Of a DNA stretch of 42,022 bases, positions 26,424 to 33,160 are shown in pieces. The translations under genes were made by a program, and so were the position numbers. The notes under the pieces are model-generated. The model did no database searches and was not told the origin of the DNA. It saw only the letters and a program-made list of their open reading frames with translations. The stretch spans positions 1-42,022 of the forward strand of contig CANGBH010000017.1 of the NCBI GenBank assembly GCA_947451935.1, given 5' to 3'. This DNA is from Chitinophagaceae bacterium. Its GTDB lineage: Bacteria; Bacteroidota; Bacteroidia; Chitinophagales; Chitinophagaceae. Positions within the stretch are counted from its first letter, which is position 1. Each line of letters starts with the position of its first letter.

Positions 26424-27848
26424 ATGTCCGAATCCACCAATCTCTCTTGTTACATCGCTGGAAAAAAGATTGAATCAATTAATTCTCTTGAAGTTAGAAG
26501 TCCTTATGATAATAGACTTGTTGGAACAGTAGCACTTGCTAATGCATCCCATACTGAAGAAGCTATTGCGGCTGGACTTGCAGGGGGCAAAAAGCTAACT
26601 CGATATGATCGTTATCTAATATTAGACAAAACACGTCAATTACTTGTTGAACGAAAAGAAGAATTCGCAAAAGTAATCAGCGCAGAATCTGGATTAGCTA
26701 TACGTGAAGCGATTTATGAAACTGGAAGAGCACATGATGTATTGATGTTTGCTGCGATTGAATGTTTAAAAGATGATGGCCAAATTTTTTCTTGTGATAT
26801 TTCTCCAAGCGGAAAAGCTAGAAAAATATTCACCACTCGCGAACCACTTGGTTTAGCTGTCGCTATCACGCCTTTCAATCATCCATTGAATCAAGTTGTT
26901 CATAAAATTGCACCCGCTATCGCAGCAGGAACACCCGTTATTTTGAAGCCATCTGAAAAGACTCCATTAACTGCGATAAAGATTGTTGAACTATTATACG
27001 AAGCTGGATTACCCGGTTATATGTTGAGCGTTTTACTCGGACCAACAAATGAAGTGGCAGAACCATTGGTTAAGCATCCAGCAATAGAACTTGTTTCCTT
27101 TACAGGAAGCGTTGCTGTTGGAAAGAGAATAGCTACTACAGCTGGGTACAAAAAAGTTATTTTAGAACTCGGTGGTAACGACCCTATCATTATCATGGAA
27201 GACGCAGATATTGACACTGCTGTTTTATTAGCTGCTGAAGGATCATTTAGAAATAGCGGACAGCGCTGCACAGCAGTGAAAAGAATATTGGTCCATGAAA
27301 AAATCAATGACCTGTTTCTTGAGAAATTCTTAGAAAAAGTAAAAGAATATACCTGTGGAGATCCATCAGATCCTGCTACAAAAGTAGGTACAGTTATCGA
27401 TGAAGCATCTGCCATATACCTGGAAGGTGTTGTAAAAAAGGCTGTTGAGCAAGGTGCACGCGTATTATACGGAGGAAAAAGAACTGGTGCATTAATGGAA
27501 CCAACAGTCATTGTGGATGTTCCTAGAAATGCCGACATGGTTGTTCATGAATCCTTTGGACCTTTAGCACCAATCATGACATTTAAAAATATTGATGACG
27601 CTATAGAATTATCCAATTCAACAGCATATGGCCTATCATCTGGTATCATCACAAATAATATGGATTATGCGATCCGATTCATCAAGGAGTTGAAGGTAGG
27701 TACAGTCAACATTAATGAAGTTCCAGGATATAGAATCGAAAGTTCACCGTTCGGAGGAATAAAAGACTCAGGTCTTGGCATAAAAGAAGGCGTGATTGAA
27801 GCCATAAAATGCTTCACGTATGTGAAGACTTTTTCCATGCCTTGGTAA
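26424..27848 (+). CDS. phnY: Phosphonoacetaldehyde dehydrogenase
   Basis: 474 residues of the NAD(P)-dependent aldehyde dehydrogenase superfamily. The catalytic Cys282 is in NSGQRCTAVKR, Glu248 in LELGGNDPII and Asn152 in TPFNHPLNQ. The phrases DDGQIFSCDISPSGK and GNDPIIIMEDAD match PhnY, which oxidises phosphonoacetaldehyde to phosphonoacetate, and they separate it from alpha-ketoglutarate semialdehyde dehydrogenase of the hydroxyproline route. It lies between phnA and phnW, whose products use its product and supply its substrate. The 83-base gap after phnA has no visible terminator, so the two are probably one transcript. It ends in a hairpin shared with convergent phnW. Confidence 0.93.
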   Translation: MSESTNLSCYIAGKKIESINSLEVRSPYDNRLVGTVALANASHTEEAIAAGLAGGKKLTRYDRYLILDKTRQLLVERKEEFAKVISAESGLAIREAIYETGRAHDVLMFAAIECLKDDGQIFSCDISPSGKARKIFTTREPLGLAVAITPFNHPLNQVVHKIAPAIAAGTPVILKPSEKTPLTAIKIVELLYEAGLPGYMLSVLLGPTNEVAEPLVKHPAIELVSFTGSVAVGKRIATTAGYKKVILELGGNDPIIIMEDADIDTAVLLAAEGSFRNSGQRCTAVKRILVHEKINDLFLEKFLEKVKEYTCGDPSDPATKVGTVIDEASAIYLEGVVKKAVEQGARVLYGGKRTGALMEPTVIVDVPRNADMVVHESFGPLAPIMTFKNIDDAIELSNSTAYGLSSGIITNNMDYAIRFIKELKVGTVNINEVPGYRIESSPFGGIKDSGLGIKEGVIEAIKCFTYVKTFSMPW

Positions 27849-27854
27849 TAAAAA

Positions 27855-27878
27855 GAAAACCGACAATATCGGTTTAGA
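27855..27878. terminator. Short bidirectional hairpin between convergent phnY and phnW
   Basis: AAACCGA (27857-27863) pairs with TCGGTTT (27869-27875) around a 5-base loop. A-rich sequence lies on the left and a T-rich stretch with one interruption on the right. It lies 8 bases after the phnY stop and overlaps the phnW stop codon, so it may end both transcripts. The stem is short. Confidence 0.55.
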
Positions 27879-28983
27879 TTTTAATACCCTCTTCCTCTAT
27901 GACCTGCTTAATTGCATTAAGCAAGTATGTGATATCCTCCGGAAATATTTGACCAATATTCCCTATTCTGAAAGCATTTGTCTTGCTCAGCTTTCCTGGA
28001 TAAATGATACATCCCCTATCATTTAACTTTTTGTAAAACAGTTCAAAGTTAAATCCAGGGTCTGAAGGATATAAAAAAGAAGAGATGATATGTCCTTGAA
28101 TTTCAGGTTTAAGGTATTGCTTGAACCCAAGCGCCTCCATACCTTTATCCAATAATTGTTTATTTGTTTTATATCTAAGCTCGCGAGCTTTAACTCCTCC
28201 CTCCGCATCCAACTCTCTCAATGCTTGCCTGAATGCCATAAGACTCAACGTTGGAGGTGTAAATCTAAATTGTCCATTGGCTTCCAATCCAGCCCATTGA
28301 TCGTATAAATCAAGGCTTAAGCTTCTGCCATTCCCCTTGGATTTTTCTAGTTCCGTTTTTTTGCAAATAGCAAAGGCAAAACCAGGAACACCTTCTATGC
28401 ATTTATTAGAGGAAGAGAGCAGAAAATCAATGTTACATTTTTTTATGTCAATTTCAACACCACCAAAACTACTCATGGCATCAACAATAAAAATTATGCC
28501 ATGTGCTTTGCAGACTGCACCTATTTCTTCTATTGGATTGAAAAGTCCGGTAGTAGTCTCAGAGTGAATGCAAGCAATATGTGTAATACCCGGATTTGAT
28601 CTGATGTATTCTTCAGTTACCGATGGAGAAATGATTTCATCTTCTTCAAAACGAAGCTCTAATAGATTCAAGTGATGAATCTTCGCCATTTTGATGATAC
28701 GTTCGCCATAAGCCCCATTAGCAATAACGAGTAGCTTATCCTCTTTCTTTACAACACTGCTTATTACACTCTCAACTCCAAACGTTCCTGATCCTTGAAC
28801 AATCACTGATTCATAACCAAGCTCTTTTGAAACATGTCCTATAGTCAACAGCTGTGTTCTGATAACTCTGATAGCATCCATAAATTCATGATCTCTAGAG
28901 CCCATGTCTTCAAGCATTGCTTCTTTAACCGTTCTTGAAGTGGTAAGTGGCCCAGGTGTAAACAAGAATTTTTTCATGCTCAT
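27874..28983 (-). CDS. phnW: 2-Aminoethylphosphonate:pyruvate aminotransferase
   Basis: 369 residues, a PLP-dependent fold-type I transaminase. It converts 2-aminoethylphosphonate and pyruvate to phosphonoacetaldehyde and alanine. The N-terminus FLFTPGPLTTSRTVKEAM and DMGSRDHEF are PhnW signatures. The PLP Asp is in FIVDAMSSFGG and the Schiff-base Lys194 in LLSSSNKCIEGVPG. Start choice between ATG 28983 and ATG 28977 is open; the second gives the more usual MKKFLFTPGP. It has its own strong promoter 30-60 bases upstream and runs convergently to phnA-phnY, so its expression can be set separately from theirs. A phosphonatase (phnX) is absent from the window. Confidence 0.94.
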   Translation of the reverse strand: MSMKKFLFTPGPLTTSRTVKEAMLEDMGSRDHEFMDAIRVIRTQLLTIGHVSKELGYESVIVQGSGTFGVESVISSVVKKEDKLLVIANGAYGERIIKMAKIHHLNLLELRFEEDEIISPSVTEEYIRSNPGITHIACIHSETTTGLFNPIEEIGAVCKAHGIIFIVDAMSSFGGVEIDIKKCNIDFLLSSSNKCIEGVPGFAFAICKKTELEKSKGNGRSLSLDLYDQWAGLEANGQFRFTPPTLSLMAFRQALRELDAEGGVKARELRYKTNKQLLDKGMEALGFKQYLKPEIQGHIISSFLYPSDPGFNFELFYKKLNDRGCIIYPGKLSKTNAFRIGNIGQIFPEDITYLLNAIKQVIEEEGIKI

Positions 28984-29019
28984 CGGAGGAATTTTTAAGT
29001 TGGTTTAATTAGAGTGTGG

Positions 29020-29050
29020 CAAAGGTAATAATTGCCATTATCAATCGCAA
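29020..29050 (-). promoter_or_regulatory. Bacteroidota-type promoter of phnW
   Basis: Read on the minus strand, TTG (29050-29048), a 20-base spacer and TACCTTTG (29027-29020) give a full consensus match. Transcription would start near 29013 and leave a leader of about 30 bases before ATG 28983. The same spacing and TACCTTTGC sequence occur before the isocitrate dehydrogenase gene. Confidence 0.75.
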
Positions 29051-29083
29051 TTTTAGAAGATCAAATAAGAAATATTAATTCAA

Positions 29084-30010
29084 CTACTGCGCCATCCAAT
29101 AAACAGCATTAGTAATAATTTGCATAACACTTGATTCCTTAAAAACTGGATATGTTTCATGTCCTGGTCGGAAATAAAATATTTTACCTGCACCTAAATT
29201 CCAAAGCATGCCAGAACGAAACCATTCACCTGTAGCCCAAGATTCTTCAAATAATAATTGGTCAGGTTTGGGCACATGAAAAGGCTCATCATACATTTCT
29301 GTTTGAGGAATATTGAATTGTGTTGGAAGTCCTTTCATGATTGGATGGCTTGGCTGAAGCACTTTAACTGTGCTAGGTTTTCCGTCATTACGCACAGCAG
29401 GAAAACAACAATAAGGCAGAAACACTTCAAGTTTTTTTCGACCATCAGGAAATTTTCGTTCGATGGTATATGGCGTTAACCTTGAATCATATTTAGGTTG
29501 AGTGAACTGCTTGTAGGGCAAAACGAAAGAAAGATCTTCTTCTTTTACAGAACTGTCTTTTAATAAATCGAGCTTTGTTATTTCATACATGCATTGAACA
29601 AATGGTGTAGACCAATGCGCAGAATGCAATGCAATGAAAGCCAATTTACCAGATTGAATTCGGCGAACAATTTCTTTTCCTTTTTTAACAGAAATCTGGT
29701 CTTGTTTGGTATGCCCCCACCAAATCAATACATCAGTATTGTCTAGCACCTCATCAGAAAGTCCTTGATGTTTATCATCTAAGCCAGCTGAGGAGACTGA
29801 AAAATCTGGGTTCTCTTTTAATTGGTCGGCAATACAATTCCCTAAAAAATTAGGATATCCTTCTTTCTCAGAATCAGATCGCTCATCCCACACCAGCACC
29901 CTGATCTTTTCCTTTTTTATTGGATTTGACAAAATAGCACTAGGCAATAAGAGCCCGGAAATTGCTGAAAGTGAAGTTGTTTTTAAAAACTGACGTCTTT
30001 TGTATGCCAT
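29084..30010 (-). CDS. Tat-exported ThuA-like domain protein
   Basis: 308 residues from ATG 30010. This start gives a twin-arginine signal at once: YKRRQFLKTTSLSAISGLLLP (Arg5, Arg6), so the protein is exported folded. The mature part starts IRVLVWDERSDSEKEGYPNF and contains VLIWWGHTKQD, AFIALHSAHWSTPF and PVFKESSVMQIITNAVYWMA. These are the ThuA (trehalose-utilisation) fold related to class I glutamine amidotransferases. ThuA in rhizobia acts in trehalose/disaccharide oxidation, but the biochemical activity of the family is unclear. It lies 100 bases upstream of phnW on the same strand, separated by the phnW promoter, so a functional link to phosphonates is weak. Confidence 0.85.
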   Translation of the reverse strand: MAYKRRQFLKTTSLSAISGLLLPSAILSNPIKKEKIRVLVWDERSDSEKEGYPNFLGNCIADQLKENPDFSVSSAGLDDKHQGLSDEVLDNTDVLIWWGHTKQDQISVKKGKEIVRRIQSGKLAFIALHSAHWSTPFVQCMYEITKLDLLKDSSVKEEDLSFVLPYKQFTQPKYDSRLTPYTIERKFPDGRKKLEVFLPYCCFPAVRNDGKPSTVKVLQPSHPIMKGLPTQFNIPQTEMYDEPFHVPKPDQLLFEESWATGEWFRSGMLWNLGAGKIFYFRPGHETYPVFKESSVMQIITNAVYWMAQ

Positions 30011-30134
30011 TATTGAATACATTTAGAATAGAAAATAACAATAATCATTGCTGTTTAAATGTACCTATTTTTTAAATCCGAATAGTAACAAATAAACACA
30101 TTTACACTTATTAAATTAATAAACCTTAAAAGAA

Positions 30135-30563
30135 ATGGCAACCTTAAATAAAGCAATCACTATAGCCACAGCAGCCCACAAATCAGCACAAGACAAATAT
30201 GGCTCACCCTACATACAACATGTAACAAGAGTAATGGAGATGGGAAAGACCACAGATGAAAAAATTCTTGGCGCTTTGCATGATGTAGTTGAAGACTCTA
30301 ACTGGACATTCAAGCAACTCGAAAAAGAAGGCTTTTCAAAAAAAATTATAGCTGCACTTAAATGTGTTACCAAAACTTCAGACACAGAGGACTATGAAGC
30401 ATTTATCAATCGAATAGCTAAAAATAAGCTTGCAGTAAAAGTAAAACTGAACGACCTATCTGATAACATGGATATCAGAAGAATGGATAAAGTGAGAAGT
30501 AAAGACATCAAGAGGCTAAATAAATACCTAAAAGCGTATAAAAAACTTTCTGCATTAATTTAA
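30135..30563 (+). CDS. Stand-alone HD-domain protein, SpoT/Mesh1-like alarmone hydrolase candidate
   Basis: 142 residues, one HD domain and nothing else. The metal and catalytic residues of the RelA/SpoT hydrolase domain are all present: His29 (YIQHVTRV), His49-Asp50 and Glu53-Asp54 (LHDVVED), and Asp107 with Asn111 (KLNDLSDNMD). These correspond to SpoT His53, His77/Asp78, Glu81/Asp82, Asp144 and Asn148. There is no synthetase, TGS or ACT domain. That fits a small alarmone hydrolase that removes the pyrophosphate from (p)ppGpp with manganese. Other HD phosphohydrolases acting on nucleotides remain possible. It has its own intergenic region on both sides, and I see no obvious operon partner. 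Confidence 0.82.
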   Translation: MATLNKAITIATAAHKSAQDKYGSPYIQHVTRVMEMGKTTDEKILGALHDVVEDSNWTFKQLEKEGFSKKIIAALKCVTKTSDTEDYEAFINRIAKNKLAVKVKLNDLSDNMDIRRMDKVRSKDIKRLNKYLKAYKKLSALI

Positions 30564-31031
30564 TGCAACTGAATAAGTTATTTAGTTGAAAATCCTGGGC
30601 AATTAACTTCCCCTTGTGCCGCCTGTTTTGATAGGCTTTTTCGTTGCCCCTGAGGATTTTGTTGATGTGGCTTTTGCAATAAATTTCGAATTGCCACCTT
30701 GAACATTACTCTTTGCGTTTCCAGAAGAGTTCTTAGCAGCAATTTTTTGATTGATATGAAATCCCATGATGTGATGTTATTGTATAAATATAATTAAGAA
30801 TTGGGGAATTTGATACTTTTTATCTCTCAAACTCAATTAAATAGATCAACTACCTTTTATACTCATCTCTAAAATAATGGCTAATCACTTTTAGTTCAAC
30901 TTTCAAATGAGCTTTTAAATGTAATATTCAAAATCATTTACTCAATTCAACGTGGTTAGAATACAGTTTGATTATTCCTGATTTTGTAGAACTCTAAAAG
31001 AAAATATATATGTTTTACATAAGACAGTAAA
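30564..31031. other. 468-base stretch with no long gene
   Basis: Holds a 54-codon minus-strand ORF (30603-30767, listed separately). Two short inverted repeats lie at its left end: TGCATTAATTTAATGCA (30551-30567), which spans the stop codon of the HD gene, and an imperfect 11-bp pair at 30566-30587. Neither is followed by a convincing T run. From 30768 to 31031 the sequence is AT-rich and I see no ORF, RNA gene or repeat in it. Confidence 0.5.
30603..30767 (-). CDS. 54-aa basic, Ser/Gly/Lys-rich small protein (hypothetical)
   Basis: ATG at 30767 and TAA at 30605-30603 enclose 54 codons. The product begins MGFHINQKIAAKNSSGNAKS and ends ATKKPIKTGGTRGS. It has 10 lysines, many Ser, Gly, Thr and Asn, and almost no hydrophobic residues, so it should be disordered and positively charged, like small nucleic-acid- or ribosome-binding proteins. 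The composition is unlike random translation of this AT-rich DNA, which would give Ile, Phe, Leu and Tyr, and that favours a real gene. There is no consensus promoter upstream and I do not recognise the family. Its nearest neighbour, the HD protein, is convergent. Confidence 0.5.
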   Translation of the reverse strand: MGFHINQKIAAKNSSGNAKSNVQGGNSKFIAKATSTKSSGATKKPIKTGGTRGS

Positions 31032-31412
31032 TTAAGTTGCGCTTTTAAATTGGAATGTTTTAATTGTAAATCCACAAAACGAACCAATTAATCCCTGAAT
31101 TCCACCAATTGTACTGAAGAAAAGAGTAGAAAATAGGAAGTTGAAATATGAAAATGAAATGTTTTTTATTTCAAAATAATAATAATTGAACCTCAATATA
31201 TGATGATGGTTATAGCAGATATATAAACCACATCCAAATAAAAAACCATTTATTAGACTAGCACTTTTGTTACCAGTAAAATATCCAAGCAAAATTGAAG
31301 ATAAAGCCCATGGAATAAGATAAACCCAACCCGGGACACGAATGATTATGCACGTTAGGCCAATTATAATGCCGAAAAGGAGTGATATTGATTTATTGAT
31401 TTTCATATGCAT
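31032..31412 (-). CDS. Small integral membrane protein of unknown function
   Basis: 126 residues (120-126 depending on the choice between ATG 31412 and ATG 31406). There are about four hydrophobic segments: residues 9-25 (ISLLFGIIIGLTCIII), 28-45, 52-67, and a C-terminal one near 95-115 (FSTIGGIQGLIGSFCGFTI). Small polar loops include NHHH at 68-71. No catalytic motif or known family is recognised. The gene stands alone between the 54-aa ORF and the VOC gene. An AT-rich palindrome lies 45 bases upstream of its start. Confidence 0.6.
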   Translation of the reverse strand: MHMKINKSISLLFGIIIGLTCIIIRVPGWVYLIPWALSSILLGYFTGNKSASLINGFLFGCGLYICYNHHHILRFNYYYFEIKNISFSYFNFLFSTLFFSTIGGIQGLIGSFCGFTIKTFQFKSAT

Positions 31413-31456
31413 TTCAATTTATACCGAATATACAATTTTTACAACATTGCAATTTT

Positions 31457-31480
31457 CTATAATTTTTAATAAAATTATAG
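31457..31480. repeat. Perfect AT-rich inverted repeat upstream of the small membrane protein gene
   Basis: CTATAATTTT (31457-31466) is the exact reverse complement of AAAATTATAG (31471-31480), with TAAT between them. It is 45 bases upstream of the membrane protein start and 105 bases after the VOC gene's stop. It could be an operator or a weak terminator; the AT content makes the hairpin weak. Confidence 0.5.
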
Positions 31481-31585
31481 TTTACAAAAGCAAACTAAAT
31501 CTGATTGATACTAAACAATACATTTATTAATACTAATATTTTTATAAAAGACTTCTTGACTAGTTTTCACATCTTAATATGCTGA

Positions 31586-31981
31586 CTATTTCGGCTGTAT
31601 CAAATCCCACAAATTTCCATACAAATCACTAAAAACAAGCACTTGCCCATAAGCTTCCTGACTGGGAGGCCTAACAATTTTTACTTCATTTTTAATAAGT
31701 TGGTCATGGTCTCGTTTAAAATCATCGGTATAGAGAAATAAGAAAACCCTACCTCCAGTTTGGTTACCTATAAAATTTTCTTGCAGCGAATTTGAGGCCT
31801 TTGCCAAGAGTAGGTTACAACCCCTACCATCTGAATTTTTAGGCGCTATCACTACCCATCTTTTTTCTGGAGTAAGTTGAGTGTCTTCAATCAATTCAAA
31901 TCCTAAATTATTAATATAGAATTTCAACGCCTCATCGTAGTCTTTCACTAATATCGATATTTGACCTATCATTCTTTCCAT
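31586..31981 (-). CDS. VOC-superfamily (glyoxalase/bleomycin-resistance fold) protein
   Basis: 131 residues from ATG 31981; an in-frame ATG five codons earlier has no advantage. Two beta-alpha-beta-beta-beta modules are seen. The first is MIGQISILVKDYDEALKFYIN, then LGFELIEDTQLTPEKRWVVI. The second is GRVFLFLYTDDFKRDHDQLIK, then GQVLVFSDLYGNLWDLIQP. The closing D-YGN-W-D-L phrase is the standard C-terminus of glyoxalase-like VOC proteins. The metal-site histidine that opens typical glyoxalases (H-V) is replaced here by Gln-Ile (GQIS), so either the metal site is altered or the protein binds rather than transforms its ligand. Function is unassigned. Confidence 0.8.
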   Translation of the reverse strand: MERMIGQISILVKDYDEALKFYINNLGFELIEDTQLTPEKRWVVIAPKNSDGRGCNLLLAKASNSLQENFIGNQTGGRVFLFLYTDDFKRDHDQLIKNEVKIVRPPSQEAYGQVLVFSDLYGNLWDLIQPK

Positions 31982-32054
31982 GCTCAAAAATACCAATTTA
32001 TTCTATTCTTGATTTACCAGGGTATGAGCTGAAACATTCATGATTAAACTTGCC

Positions 32055-32087
32055 AAAAAAGAAAAAGGTCTCAATTGAGACCTTTTG
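32055..32087 (-). terminator. Terminator of the tRNA-Met transcript
   Basis: On the minus strand AAAAGGTCTC pairs with GAGACCTTTT around an AATT core (32063-32086). The run TTTTTCTTTTTT follows. It begins one base after the tRNA 3' end. Confidence 0.85.
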
Positions 32088-32161
32088 TAGCGAGATCGGG
32101 AGTTGAACCCGAGACCTTCGGGTTATGAATCCGACGCTCTAACCACCTGAGCTACCTCGCC
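32088..32161 (-). tRNA. tRNA-Met (CAT anticodon)
   Basis: A 74-base cloverleaf on the minus strand. The acceptor arm is GGCGAGG with TCTCGCT (two G-U pairs, one at each end), the D arm GCTC-AGGTGGTTA-GAGC, the anticodon loop TTCATAA (CAT), and the T arm TCGGG-TTCAACT-CCCGA. The discriminator is A and CCA is not encoded. The anticodon stem TCGGA/CCCGA has an A-C pair next to the loop. With G1-U72 paired and a TA at positions 8-9 it looks like elongator Met. A CAT anticodon could also mark tRNA-Ile2, or an initiator if the 1-72 pair were open. Confidence 0.93.
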
Positions 32162-32178
32162 TTGGAGCAAATGGGATG

Positions 32179-32209
32179 CAAAAGTAAAGAATGTGGCTCT
32201 TAAAACAAA
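32179..32209 (-). promoter_or_regulatory. Promoter of the tRNA-Met gene
   Basis: On the minus strand TTTTG (32210-32206), a 19-base spacer and TACTTTTG (32186-32179) match the Bacteroidota consensus. The expected start near 32172 is about 11 bases before the mature tRNA 5' end. Confidence 0.7.
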
Positions 32210-32358
32210 ATCGGATGATTTGACCCTAAAAAATGACAGAAATCATTTAAAAAGAAAACTATTGTCATTTTTAAGCGCTTTGAAAACCGAAATCTTTACA
32301 CCCGTTAAAGCACTGATAGTAGAGCAAACGCCATTTTATAACATTTAAACTCTACAAC

Positions 32359-33096
32359 ATGACTCGAATTAACTCCTATTGCCAAACATGCACAGTAAAG
32401 AACTGTATCATGCTTAAATCGTTCACTCAAGATGAACAACAAATTTATAAGCCCTACAAACATCACTATGAATTCAAAAAAGGTGAAACAATGTTTAGGG
32501 AGGGTGATGAGATTAATGGCCTGTATTTCATACAATCAGGTGTAATTAAGCTTGAAATCAACAGCCAGACCGAAAGACCCTTCATTTTAAGATTAATTGG
32601 CCCTGGCCAAACGATGGGACACCGTTTTCTTAGCTACACAGGTTTACAGCCATATACAGCAACAGCGGTAGAAGACAGTAGGGTTTGCTTCATCGAATTG
32701 GGCTTCTTCAAGAACTTAGTCCAAAAGAATGAATTACTTCAAGAGGAAATCAGGAAGATTTTCCTAAAGGAGATCAGGTCAACAGAAATAAAATTGCTTC
32801 AAATCGCACAACAAACCGTTCGAGAAAAAGTAGCTGGCATCTTGGTTCATCTTGCCGAGACCTATCAATACAAGCAAACAGGGGTTGGCATTCGTGTTCA
32901 TATTGACCGCCAGGAAATGGCAGATCTTGCTGGTACAACAAAAGAGCAGGTTTCAAGGATTTTAGCTGATTTTGACCAAGAAGAGTTGATTCGATTCAGG
33001 GCTAAACACTTCAAATACATAGCGGTTGACAAACTTCGTCAAATAGCAGAAAGCCATACTTCTCCTATCAAAGAACGTGTTGCCGTTGAAGCCTAA
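32359..33096 (+). CDS. Crp/Fnr-family regulator with FNR-type cysteines
   Basis: 245 residues. The N-terminus reads YCQTCTVKNCIML: Cys8, Cys11 and Cys16 (spacing CxxCx4C). A fourth Cys110 is in SRVCFIEL, at the place of FNR Cys122. In E. coli FNR, four cysteines at these positions hold an oxygen-sensing [4Fe-4S] cluster (spacing CxxCx5C there). The cyclic-nucleotide-binding fold spans residues 35-125, the dimer helix about 125-160, and a winged helix the last 75 residues. The recognition helix has EQVSR (Glu196, Ser199, Arg200), the E-xx-SR trio of FNR that reads TTGAT-N4-ATCAA. The regulator probably responds to oxygen or nitric oxide. It is upstream of isocitrate dehydrogenase, which has its own promoter. 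Confidence 0.88.
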   Translation: MTRINSYCQTCTVKNCIMLKSFTQDEQQIYKPYKHHYEFKKGETMFREGDEINGLYFIQSGVIKLEINSQTERPFILRLIGPGQTMGHRFLSYTGLQPYTATAVEDSRVCFIELGFFKNLVQKNELLQEEIRKIFLKEIRSTEIKLLQIAQQTVREKVAGILVHLAETYQYKQTGVGIRVHIDRQEMADLAGTTKEQVSRILADFDQEELIRFRAKHFKYIAVDKLRQIAESHTSPIKERVAVEA

Positions 33097-33111
33097 AAGA
33101 AGAAGAGTTGA

Positions 33112-33142
33112 TTGTTAATTTCATTGCTACTTAGTACCTTTG
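33112..33142 (+). promoter_or_regulatory. Promoter of the isocitrate dehydrogenase gene
   Basis: TTG (33112-33114), a 20-base spacer and TACCTTTG (33135-33142) match the Bacteroidota consensus exactly. The expected start near 33149 lies 12 bases before ATG 33161, which rules out the in-frame codon at 33140 as the translation start. Confidence 0.8.
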
Positions 33143-33160
33143 CACCCGAATATAAAAACT

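Noticed and set aside
26424-27848. Aldehyde dehydrogenase as the alpha-ketoglutarate semialdehyde dehydrogenase of the hydroxyproline pathway
   Set aside because: The DDGQIFSCD and GNDPIIIMEDAD phrases and the position between phnA and phnW fit phosphonoacetaldehyde dehydrogenase.
30551-30587. Two small inverted repeats at the end of the HD gene as a terminator
   Set aside because: Neither is followed by a T run on either strand and the arms are AT-rich, so chance is a fair explanation.
31985-31992. TATTTTTG on the minus strand as a promoter of the VOC gene
   Set aside because: It lies only 4 bases before the chosen start codon, has no -33 partner, and transcription would begin inside the coding region.
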